Shown: positions 6,735 through 13,737 of the stretch, piece after piece
Layout of the letters: each line of letters opens with the position of its first letter
Numbering within the stretch: the first letter of the stretch is position 1
NCBI GenBank assembly: GCA_002386945.1
Contig: DGKH01000041.1
Span: forward strand, 443 to 18,264
Reading direction: 5' to 3'
Length of the DNA: 17,822 bases
Origin: Proteobacteria bacterium UBA4575
GTDB lineage: Bacteria; Pseudomonadota; Gammaproteobacteria; UBA4575
The notes under the pieces: generated by a model
What the model was told of the DNA's origin: nothing
Seen by the model: only the letters and a program-made list of their open reading frames with translations
The model's database searches: none
Position numbers and translations under genes: made by a program

Positions 6735-6932
6735 TTAAAACGTGTCATCTGCGCATAAAAAGCGCACATCTGGCGTGCCAGTCTCTATATTAGGAATCAC
6801 TAAAATTTGGATTGGCTGACAGCAAACCGTGCAGTCCTCAAAATATTCCTGAATTTCTTCTAAAGGCTCAATAAAAAATTCGATGGTTTCGCCACAATAA
6901 GGGCAAGAGTTGAGGGCTGAGTCTAGATTCAT
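6735..6932 (-). CDS. Small CPXCG-motif cysteine-rich protein
   Basis: A 65-residue acidic protein with two cysteine pairs, CPYCG (C10, C13) and CTVCC (C34, C37, C38), predicted to hold one zinc in a ribbon fold. It matches the small CPXCG cysteine-rich family, whose function is unknown. Its ATG overlaps the hemW stop as ATGA (6929-6932), which implies translational coupling to hemW and supports it being a real gene. It is the last gene of the rph-rdgB-hemW chain. A short T run (TTTTT near 6715) follows GAGTGCTC downstream, but I do not see a convincing terminator stem. Confidence 0.85.
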   Translation of the reverse strand: MNLDSALNSCPYCGETIEFFIEPLEEIQEYFEDCTVCCQPIQILVIPNIETGTPDVRFLCADDTF

Positions 6933-8080
6933 GGCGTTTCTACAAGGAATTCCTGTAATAGGCTATCGAGAAAACGATAGGCGTGCTCACTCGCGAAATA
7001 ATGGCCTGCTGACTGCTCCAGGTGCCCTAAGGCCAACAAATGGTCGATCTGTGGTGCGATTGTATCCGGCCAGCTCAATTGTGTGCACTGTTCAAAATCT
7101 GCTGCGGTGAAACCACGGCGCAGACGCAATTGATTCAACATGAATTCAAAAATGAGGTCATTTGACCCTAGTAATCTCGTCTGAATCACCTGTTTTTGCT
7201 CTGCCACCGCCGTCAAATAACTGCCGGGTTGGCGCACACGTTGAAAACGTTTGATCTCATGACCCACGGTCAGCTTGCTATGGGCGCCTGCACCGATGCC
7301 TAGATAGTCACCAAACTGCCAATAATTTAGATTATGTCCACACTCGGCACCTTGCCGACTAAAGGCTGAGACTTCATAGCGCGTGTAACCGGCATCACTA
7401 ATGGCCGCCATCGCCGCCGCCTGTATGTCGGCCGCCTGATCTAATGAGGGTATCACTGGTGGAAAGCGATGAAAGCGGGTGTTTGGCTCAATCGTCAGCT
7501 GATAGTAAGACAAATGCGGTAGGTCCAGCGCACAGGCCTGAGCGACATCGTCTAAGGCCTGCTCTAAGGTTTGGCCGGGTAAGGCAAACATCAAATCAAT
7601 ATTGATGTTCTCAAAACCTAATTGTTGGGCGGTATGGACCGTATGCAGTGCTTCATCACGGCCGTGTATACGCTCTAATTTTTTTAACTGCACTGGATCA
7701 AAGCTCTGTACACCGATGGATAGGCGATTAACTCCAGCCGACTTAAAACCGGCAAACTTCTCGCCTTCAAAGGTGCTTGGGTTGGTTTCTAGGGTGATCT
7801 CGCAATCACTGCTGAGGTTTAGCTGTTGCTGACAAGCGTCCAAGATGGTCGAGATGGCCTGCGCCGAAAATAGGCTAGGGGTGCCGCCACCAATAAAGAT
7901 CGATCGCACGCTGCGACCCTGTAGGTCGTCTTTGCCGGCGATTAAGTCACTAATCAGTGCTTGGACATAGTCCGCTTCAGGGAAGGCATTGGCTTCAGTT
8001 GCGTGTGAATTAAAATCGCAGTAACCGCATTTATGTAAACACCAAGGGATGTGGATGTAGAGACCCAATGGCTCGTTCAT
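6929..8080 (-). CDS. hemW: Radical SAM heme chaperone HemW (formerly coproporphyrinogen III oxidase-like)
   Basis: HemW binds heme and a [4Fe-4S] cluster and is thought to deliver heme to membrane haemoproteins. From the ATG at 8080 it has 383 residues. The radical SAM motif is C14-xxx-C18-xx-C21 in HIPWCLHKCGYCDFNSH, the SAM-binding segment is GGGTPS, and NRLSIGVQSF, LSYYQLTIEPNT and CGHNLNYWQFGDYLGIGAGAHS are family blocks. The HNxxY(W) block and the CxxxCxxC context separate HemW from true HemN, whose extended N-terminus is absent here. A TTG at 8101 would overlap the rdgB stop and add 7 residues; the ATG gives a beginning closer to E. coli HemW. Neither has a strong ribosome-binding site, so coupling from rdgB is plausible. 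Confidence 0.95.
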   Translation of the reverse strand: MNEPLGLYIHIPWCLHKCGYCDFNSHATEANAFPEADYVQALISDLIAGKDDLQGRSVRSIFIGGGTPSLFSAQAISTILDACQQQLNLSSDCEITLETNPSTFEGEKFAGFKSAGVNRLSIGVQSFDPVQLKKLERIHGRDEALHTVHTAQQLGFENINIDLMFALPGQTLEQALDDVAQACALDLPHLSYYQLTIEPNTRFHRFPPVIPSLDQAADIQAAAMAAISDAGYTRYEVSAFSRQGAECGHNLNYWQFGDYLGIGAGAHSKLTVGHEIKRFQRVRQPGSYLTAVAEQKQVIQTRLLGSNDLIFEFMLNQLRLRRGFTAADFEQCTQLSWPDTIAPQIDHLLALGHLEQSAGHYFASEHAYRFLDSLLQEFLVETP

Positions 8081-8097
8081 CACTGCTGACAATGAGC

Positions 8098-8718
8098 TCA
8101 AGTCTGTGACAACCAGGTCGGCAATAAGGCCTGTAACTGCTGTAAGGCCTGCGCCCTATGACTGATACGATTTTTTTGTTCGGTGGCCAGTTCAGCGGCG
8201 GCACAGTGTTCGCTGTTAACCCAAAAGATTGGGTCGTAACCAAAACCAGCATCACCACTAGGCTGCTGCATAATACGACCTTCCCAGCGACCGCTGCAGA
8301 TCAAAGGTGTTGGGTCTAAGGCGTGTCGCATGGCGACGATCACACATTGGAAGCGGGCGCTGCGTTGTTCTGTCGCGACACCATCAAGTGCTGCCAGTAA
8401 CTTTTTATTATTGTCGGCAGTATCACAACCGGGGCCGGCATAACGTGCCGAATAGATGCCAGGTGCGCCTTGTAGTGCATCGACCTCAATCCCAGAGTCG
8501 TCGGCGATAGCTATCAAGCCAGTCTGCTCTGCCGCATGGCGTGCCTTGATCAGGGCGTTCTCAACAAAGGTCAGGCCGGTTTCCTCGGCCTCTTTTAACC
8601 GCCATTCGCTTTGTGCGCGCAGGTCTCGGCCTGTGGCTGCAAGGATCGCTGAGATTTCACGCAGCTTGCCTTTATTACCGCTGGCTAAGACGAACTGTTT
8701 ACGATCTATTTCAGACAT
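8098..8718 (-). CDS. rdgB: Non-canonical purine NTP pyrophosphatase (dITP/XTP pyrophosphatase)
   Basis: Hydrolyses dITP, ITP and XTP to monophosphates, keeping deaminated purines out of DNA and RNA. The 206-residue protein has SGNKGKLRE (13-21), [19 protein letters not shown], the catalytic [11 protein letters not shown] (72-82, with D74 aligning to the E. coli base D69), [27 protein letters not shown] and the C-terminal [11 protein letters not shown]. It is very close to E. coli RdgB along its whole length. Its first 13 bases overlap the end of rph in another frame, with AAAAGG just before the ATG, and its end meets hemW. Pairing with rph and hemW is common in gammaproteobacteria. Confidence 0.97.
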   Translation of the reverse strand: MSEIDRKQFVLASGNKGKLREISAILAATGRDLRAQSEWRLKEAEETGLTFVENALIKARHAAEQTGLIAIADDSGIEVDALQGAPGIYSARYAGPGCDTADNNKKLLAALDGVATEQRSARFQCVIVAMRHALDPTPLICSGRWEGRIMQQPSGDAGFGYDPIFWVNSEHCAAAELATEQKNRISHRAQALQQLQALLPTWLSQT

Positions 8719-9419
8719 GCCTTTTGCTGTTCAATAATGTGGCTGATGCCATCTTTGGCTAAGGCCAGCATTGCGCTGAGTTCATCCTGACTAAAGGTCT
8801 TACCTTCAGCGGTTCCTTGCACTTCAATAAACTCACCGAGCTCATTCATGACCACATTCATGTCAGTCTCGGCCTGTGAATCTTCGGCGTAATCAAGATC
8901 AAGGACCGCTGTCTGATTAAACACACCGACGGATACAGAGGCTACAAATTGGTCGATTGGCGATTGTGTAATCGCCTTACTTTCAAGTAGGGCATTAATC
9001 GCATCATGTAGGGCAACAAAGCTGCCGCTGATGGCTGCAGTACGGGTACCACCATCAGCCTGTAAGACGTCACAGTCGATATGGATGGTGTGCTCACCTA
9101 GACGTTTCAGGTCGATACTGGCGCGTAGACTGCGACCAATCAGGCGTTGAATCTCTTGAGTACGACCCGATTGCTTACCGCGGGCGGCCTCACGTGGCAT
9201 ACGTGAGCCGGTTGAGCGTGGCAACATACCGTATTCGGCAGTCACCCAGCCTTGGCCTTTATCGCGCATCCAGGGTGGCACACGGTTTTCGATGGAGGCG
9301 GTGCAGAGTACCTTGGTATCGCCGAATTCGACCAAGACAGAGCCCTCGGCGTGCTTGGTGTAATTACGAGTAAAACGAATTTCTCGTGCTTGATTTGCTT
9401 CTCGGCCGCTAGGTCGCAT
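8706..9419 (-). CDS. rph: Ribonuclease PH
   Basis: Phosphorolytic 3'-5' exoribonuclease that trims tRNA 3' ends, a hexameric PH-fold enzyme. The 237 residues are full length (E. coli about 238). Recognisable blocks are [20 protein letters not shown] at the start, [17 protein letters not shown], the phosphate-binding GGTRTAAI (123-130, R126), and the catalytic-site [18 protein letters not shown] with D180 and D186. GGAGAG lies 4 bases upstream of the ATG. It is the first gene of the chain rph-rdgB-hemW-CPXCG protein, and diverges from yicC, an arrangement found widely in gammaproteobacteria. Confidence 0.98.
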   Translation of the reverse strand: MRPSGREANQAREIRFTRNYTKHAEGSVLVEFGDTKVLCTASIENRVPPWMRDKGQGWVTAEYGMLPRSTGSRMPREAARGKQSGRTQEIQRLIGRSLRASIDLKRLGEHTIHIDCDVLQADGGTRTAAISGSFVALHDAINALLESKAITQSPIDQFVASVSVGVFNQTAVLDLDYAEDSQAETDMNVVMNELGEFIEVQGTAEGKTFSQDELSAMLALAKDGISHIIEQQKACLK

Positions 9420-9449
9420 CGATCTCTCCAGTTGAATGTGCTGGCGCGC

Positions 9450-9455
9450 ATTATA
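9450..9455 (-). promoter_or_regulatory. Candidate -10 element for the rph operon
   Basis: A perfect TATAAT on the minus strand about 30 bases upstream of the rph start. I see no good TTGACA-like hexamer at 16-18 bases, so the promoter call is tentative. Confidence 0.35.
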
Positions 9456-9583
9456 CGAGAATTCAGCTTGAACACTATGCGCTAAATGGGGCGGTCATGA
9501 TTAAAATAGTGGTGAAGGCATTTTAGGCCACCCTCTGTTAATCTGCCAGATCATGGTTAGCCATCAAAAGACTGGAGAAAGTA

Positions 9584-10450
9584 ATGCTGAAAAGTATGAC
9601 CGCATTTTCACGCGTGCAAACACAACACGATGCGACTGAGATTGTGTGGGAAATACGCTCAATTAATCATCGTTACTTAGAAACCTCTTTTCGCCTACCC
9701 GAAGAACTGCGCTCATTAGAATTTGATCTACGCAAGATAGCGCAAGAAAACTTGAGTAGAGGCAAGCTAGATTGTATCTTTCGTTTACGCAGTGAGACCC
9801 AAGAGGCGCCCCATCTTTCGCTTAATCAGCCGCTACTCGATGCCTTGATGCAGCAAGCTGAAGTGATCAGTGCCAGCTTGAGTGAAAGCACACCGCCAAC
9901 CGCTTTAGAGCTTTTGAGCTGGCCCGGTGTAGTAGCACAAAAATCCTTAGACCATGCGCAGCTGGCGGTGCAAAGTAAGACCTTGTTTAAGCAAGCGCTG
10001 CAAGAATTGGTTGAGCATCGTCAGGTTGAAGGTGGACGCATGGCCGAGCTGATCGCACAACGCGGAAAACAGATGCGTGAGTTAGTACAGCAGGTACGTC
10101 AACGTCGGCCATTAGTACTGGAAGCTATCCGTGAAAAAATCAAAGGACGTATCGCTGACTTTGATGTCGATATGGATCCAGGCCGGCTGGAACAAGAGCT
10201 GGTGTTCTTAATGCAGAAGTTAGATGTTGCAGAAGAGTTAGATCGACTCGATAGCCATCTCACTGAGTTAGAAGATATCCTGCAACAAAAAGAAGCGGTT
10301 GGTCGGCGCCTAGATTTCTTGATGCAAGAATTTAATCGTGAGGCGAATACCCTAGGCTCTAAGTCAGCCGATATAGTCACTACACAGGCAGCGGTCGATA
10401 TGAAGGTTGCGATCGAACAGATGCGTGAGCAGATTCAAAATTTGGAATAA
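9584..10450 (+). CDS. yicC: YicC family endoribonuclease
   Basis: The 288-residue product matches the YicC/YloC family, members of which have endoribonuclease activity; E. coli YicC has been linked to turnover of small RNAs. It begins MLKSMTAFSR, with INHRYLETSFRLPEELRSLE (28-46) and SRGKLDCIFR in the N-terminal domain. The C-terminal domain has the signature RRLDFLMQEFNREANTLGSKS (241-261). GGAGAAAG precedes the ATG. The gene diverges from rph. In many gammaproteobacteria gmk follows yicC; here a phosphoesterase gene begins 45 bases downstream instead. Confidence 0.96.
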   Translation: MLKSMTAFSRVQTQHDATEIVWEIRSINHRYLETSFRLPEELRSLEFDLRKIAQENLSRGKLDCIFRLRSETQEAPHLSLNQPLLDALMQQAEVISASLSESTPPTALELLSWPGVVAQKSLDHAQLAVQSKTLFKQALQELVEHRQVEGGRMAELIAQRGKQMRELVQQVRQRRPLVLEAIREKIKGRIADFDVDMDPGRLEQELVFLMQKLDVAEELDRLDSHLTELEDILQQKEAVGRRLDFLMQEFNREANTLGSKSADIVTTQAAVDMKVAIEQMREQIQNLE

Positions 10451-10476
10451 TTGTCATTTCTTAGAGGTAGGGCTTT

Positions 10477-10503
10477 ATGGTACGGGTAAGCAAATATGAA
10501 TAG
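10477..10503 (+). other. Possible 8-codon leader ORF overlapping the phosphoesterase start
   Basis: ATG-GTA-CGG-GTA-AGC-AAA-TAT-GAA-TAG overlaps the phosphoesterase ATG (10496) in another frame. AGAGG (10463-10467) lies about 9 bases before it, better placed than any site for the main gene. It could couple translation, or be chance. Confidence 0.25.
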
Positions 10504-12055
10504 AATAGTTTTTTTACTACTAATTAGTGGCTTTTTTATGACTAGTTGTACAGCTGCTAACAGAGGGGCCCATGAAAAAGCAGAAAACGCTGATCACAGA
10601 ATTTTATCTCAGATAGAAAATATTGTCGTCATAATGCTTGAAAATCGTTCATTCGATAATTTAGCTGGTTGGTTATATGATAAAAATACGCCCCCTAAAA
10701 AATTTATAATGCCTGTTGATAGCGCGCCTGATCACTATGATGGTCTCGCCTATGGAAGCTTCAGTAATCCAAATATAGAAGGAAAGGAACCGGCCTCAAT
10801 TCCCATAAAGTTCGGAACGGATAATTACACAGTACCTTCTCCCGATCCTCATGAGGAGTTTCAATATGTCACAGAGCAACTGTATGGAAATATGACACCG
10901 ACATATGGTGATAAAGCGCCAATGAATGGCTTTGTGCGTAACTACGCATCTGTACCGGACAGCAATCCAGCACATATTATGCAGACTTATACTCCAGAAC
11001 AATTGCCTGTTTTGAGTGCTATTGCCAGAAATTTTGCTATATCGGATCGATGGTTTGCCTCGGTTCCAACTCAAACTTTGGCTAACCGAGCATTTTTACA
11101 TAGTGGAACCTCTGAAGGAAATGTCAACAACAGCGATAATTATGTCTTTCATTCCAAAACTATATTCAATGTCCTGAGTGATTATGATGTAAGTTGGAAG
11201 GTGTATTCTGACTCAGGTTTTTTGCCGTCACTGACTCGAATAAAAATGTCTAAACTCTGGAGCCCTCGATATCATAATCATTTTTTTGGATTTGAAAATT
11301 TTATCGCTGATGCCAAAGCTGGGAGTTTACCCAGTTACTCGTTTATTGAACCAAAGTTTATCGGCGATACAAAAATTACTTCAAGTAATCCCAACAGCGA
11401 ACATCCTCCAACGAATATCTCAGCTGGTGATCAGTTTTTAGCAAAAATATATAATGCCGTTTTCAATGGACCGGACAGAAATAAAACTATTCTGATCGTT
11501 ACGTATGATGAGCACGGCGGCATTTATGATCATGTCAGCCCCCCTTGGGGCGCTAAATCTCCAGATAATAATAGTAATCCAGGAAAAAGGGGATTCCATT
11601 TTGACCGGTTTGGCGTTCGCATACCTACAATCATTGTTTCTCCCTGGATCGAAGAAGGTACTGTTTTTCGCTCATTTTCCACCCCTTATGATCATACAAG
11701 TATCATTGCAACTATCATGGACTGGCAAGGTATACCGAGAAATGAATTGCCCAGTAAACGGGTCGCCGCTGCCGATAATATCGCAAATATTTTCACATTA
11801 AGTGAACCGAGGAAACTACCAGTTATTACTCTGCCAGACATCGGAGAAGAAATTTTGCCTGCCGATAACAGTATTCGAGGACTGACAGGCTTGGAAAGAG
11901 GAGTTATAGGTGCTTACATGAAGTACATACATGCACAAGCGGATTGTAAAATCAGTCACTCTGAAATTGACGAAAAGCTGGATAAAATAAAACACCATGG
12001 CAAGATTCAAGATTATATTGATGAATTACAATCAAAGGGATGTTGCTGTAAGTAA
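10496..12055 (+). CDS. Lipoprotein phosphoesterase-family protein (phospholipase C / acid phosphatase AcpA type)
   Basis: A 519-residue exported hydrolase of the bacterial phosphoesterase superfamily (phospholipase C and acid phosphatase), expected to cleave phosphomonoesters or phosphodiesters such as phosphatidylcholine. The signal peptide ends MTSC, so C18 is probably lipidated. Family blocks in order are the metal-binding MLENRSFDN (47-55), SDRWFASVPTQTLANRAFLHSG (183-204, nucleophile region), SYSFIEP (280-286), EHPP (302-305), TYDEHGGIYDHVSPP (336-350), FGVRIPTIIVSPW (372-384) and YDHTSI (398-403). After the catalytic domain comes a charged helical tail ending GCCCK, an unusual run of three cysteines. 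The gene is visibly richer in A/T and in codons such as AAT, ATA and AAA than yicC or cbpA, suggesting acquisition by transfer. Its own ribosome-binding site is weak. Substrate cannot be told from sequence. Confidence 0.9.
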   Translation: MNRIVFLLLISGFFMTSCTAANRGAHEKAENADHRILSQIENIVVIMLENRSFDNLAGWLYDKNTPPKKFIMPVDSAPDHYDGLAYGSFSNPNIEGKEPASIPIKFGTDNYTVPSPDPHEEFQYVTEQLYGNMTPTYGDKAPMNGFVRNYASVPDSNPAHIMQTYTPEQLPVLSAIARNFAISDRWFASVPTQTLANRAFLHSGTSEGNVNNSDNYVFHSKTIFNVLSDYDVSWKVYSDSGFLPSLTRIKMSKLWSPRYHNHFFGFENFIADAKAGSLPSYSFIEPKFIGDTKITSSNPNSEHPPTNISAGDQFLAKIYNAVFNGPDRNKTILIVTYDEHGGIYDHVSPPWGAKSPDNNSNPGKRGFHFDRFGVRIPTIIVSPWIEEGTVFRSFSTPYDHTSIIATIMDWQGIPRNELPSKRVAAADNIANIFTLSEPRKLPVITLPDIGEEILPADNSIRGLTGLERGVIGAYMKYIHAQADCKISHSEIDEKLDKIKHHGKIQDYIDELQSKGCCCK

Positions 12056-12246
12056 GGGGCTGGACAATCAACTTATTGAAAAATATAAATATAACACCTT
12101 CAATACATAAGCAAATACAAAATATTGAACAATGTGTATCGGCCTGTAACGCAAAGCAGTAGCTTGTTTCGCTTCTAATAGGTGATTAATCAACGCTTTC
12201 GTCTATGCTGATACCTACTTATTTTACAGTCACAGAGTTGAGTTAA

Positions 12247-12729
12247 ATGGATCTCAAGATTTTTTGCACCGGTGGTACCTTTGACAAGATTTATTTCGAT
12301 GCACTTAGCGATTATCAGATCGGTGAGCCACAGATCGAATGGATCATGACGCAAGCCAATGTTGATTTTGATTATGCAATTGAGAGCATCCTGAAAAAGG
12401 ATAGCTTGGAGATTAACGAACAAGATCGCGCCGAGATCGTAGCAGCGGTTACTGCGGATGATTGCGAGCGGATTATTATTACTCATGGCACCGATACCAT
12501 GTCCGAAACTGCAACAGCCTTGCAAGGCGTCACAGGCAAAACAATAGTCTTGGTCGGTGCGATGCAACCGGCACGTTTTCGCGATAGTGATGCACTGTTT
12601 AATAGTGGTTTTGCAGTGGCGGCGGCAAGACTGTTACCGCATGGCGTTTATGTTGCGATGAATGGGCAGATCTTTAATGCCGATCAAGTGCAAAAAAACC
12701 GTGAAGCTGGGCTGTTTGAGACTAAGTAG
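12247..12729 (+). CDS. Single-domain asparaginase-like protein
   Basis: A 160-residue protein equal to only the N-terminal, catalytic-residue-bearing domain of L-asparaginases (normally about 330 residues). TGGTFDK (8-14, T11), HGTDTMSETA (80-89, T82 and D83), VLVGAMQPARFRDSDALFN (101-119) and VAMNGQIF (136-143) are present. K150 in DQVQKN aligns by eye with the catalytic lysine of DVTKTN in E. coli AnsB, so all four core catalytic residues may be retained. The C-terminal domain, which supplies contacts across the dimer, is absent. The reading frame ends cleanly and the following DNA shows no leftover C-terminal domain, so this is a compact family rather than a fresh truncation. Substrate is uncertain. 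It follows a 191-base AT-rich spacer with no recognised content. Confidence 0.85.
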   Translation: MDLKIFCTGGTFDKIYFDALSDYQIGEPQIEWIMTQANVDFDYAIESILKKDSLEINEQDRAEIVAAVTADDCERIIITHGTDTMSETATALQGVTGKTIVLVGAMQPARFRDSDALFNSGFAVAAARLLPHGVYVAMNGQIFNADQVQKNREAGLFETK

Positions 12730-12825
12730 TTTCGTCTAGTCTGTTAGTTTAGTTCATCAGAAAATTATACTTTTGCCCTTATGTTTTAGAGACATGGGCT
12801 GTGCCTTGTTATCGATTAGGGATCT

Positions 12826-13725
12826 ATGGAATATAAAGACTACTACAAAATTTTAGACGTCAAACGTGACGCCAGTGAGGCTGAGATTAAACAGTCTTAC
12901 CGTCGGTTGGCGCGCAAGTATCATCCCGATGTGAGTAAGGTAGCGAATGCCGAAGATCGTTTCAAAGAGTTGGGTGAAGCCTATGAGGTATTGAAAGATG
13001 CACAGAAGCGTAAGAGCTATGACCAGCTTGGTGCAAACTGGAAATCGGGTGAACAGTTCCGTCCACCACCGGGGTGGGGTGGTGCTGGCCAAGGTGGATT
13101 TCAGGGCGGATTCCAAGGTGGCCCAGGCGCACAAGGTGGCTTCAGTGATTTCTTCGAAAGTGTGTTTGGTGGTGGCCGGGGACCTGGTGCTGGTCGTGGA
13201 CAGGGTGGCGGCCAAGATCAAAATGCTAGCTTTAGAATCACCGTTGAAGATGCCTTTAGTGGTGCTGAAAAAACTATTCGTATGTCGGGCCGTAGCCCGT
13301 TGCAAGTCAAGATTCCAGCAGGTATCACTAGCGGTAAGAAAATTCGTCTCGCTGGTCAAGGTGAGCAGAGCATGCGGGGTGGGCCTAGAGGTGATTTGTA
13401 TTTAGAAATCACCGTGACCAATACCGAACGTTATCAACTGAAAGATAAAGATGTTTACACCCAGTTAAAATTGGCGCCATGGGAAGCAGCCTTGGGTGAG
13501 AAGGTGTCGGTGCAAACACCTAATGGTTCAATTGAATTAAAAATACCGGCAGGCTCGCAAAGTGGTCGCAAGATGCGCCTCAGTGGTAGAGGCTTACCAG
13601 GTAAGCCAGCAGGTGACTTTTATGTCGAGTTGTCGATCGTGGTGCCTAGTGCTGATAGCGAAGAAGACAAACAACAGTACCAAGCGATGAAGCAACATTT
13701 TGATTTTGATCCACGTTCAGAATAA
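12826..13725 (+). CDS. cbpA: DnaJ-like co-chaperone, CbpA type
   Basis: A 299-residue class B J-domain protein that stimulates DnaK; CbpA relatives also bind curved DNA. J-domain residues 1-70 contain the essential HPD (33-35) after RRLARKY. A Gly/Phe-rich linker spans about 75-130 (GGFQGGFQGG, FFESVFGGG). Two C-terminal substrate-binding subdomains follow, with LQVKIPAGITSGKKIRLAGQG and a repeat of the same pattern, IELKIPAGSQSGRKMRLSGRG. The cysteine-rich zinc region of DnaJ is absent. GATTAGGGATCT places AGGGA before the ATG. The DegQ-like protease starts 12 bases after the stop, so the two are probably co-transcribed. No CbpM modulator gene is beside it. Confidence 0.94.
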   Translation: MEYKDYYKILDVKRDASEAEIKQSYRRLARKYHPDVSKVANAEDRFKELGEAYEVLKDAQKRKSYDQLGANWKSGEQFRPPPGWGGAGQGGFQGGFQGGPGAQGGFSDFFESVFGGGRGPGAGRGQGGGQDQNASFRITVEDAFSGAEKTIRMSGRSPLQVKIPAGITSGKKIRLAGQGEQSMRGGPRGDLYLEITVTNTERYQLKDKDVYTQLKLAPWEAALGEKVSVQTPNGSIELKIPAGSQSGRKMRLSGRGLPGKPAGDFYVELSIVVPSADSEEDKQQYQAMKQHFDFDPRSE

Positions 13726-13737
13726 AGGTTGATACGT

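Noticed and set aside
12056..12246. Possible small RNA or remnant in the AT-rich spacer after the phosphoesterase
   Set aside because: I could find no stable hairpin with a T tract, no open frame and no recognisable family.
12190..12567. 125-codon minus-strand open frame across the asparaginase-like gene
   Set aside because: The plus-strand frame carries the TGGT and HGTDT motifs; the opposite frame has no recognisable content.
12774..12799. GCCC..ATG / CAT..GGGC imperfect dyad before cbpA as a terminator or thermosensor
   Set aside because: The stem is short and bulged, with no T run after it and no contact with the cbpA ribosome-binding site.
12853..13359. 168-codon minus-strand open frame under cbpA
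   Set aside because: It is the reverse complement of the J-domain and Gly-rich coding sequence; composition is an artefact of that, and no family resemblance is seen.
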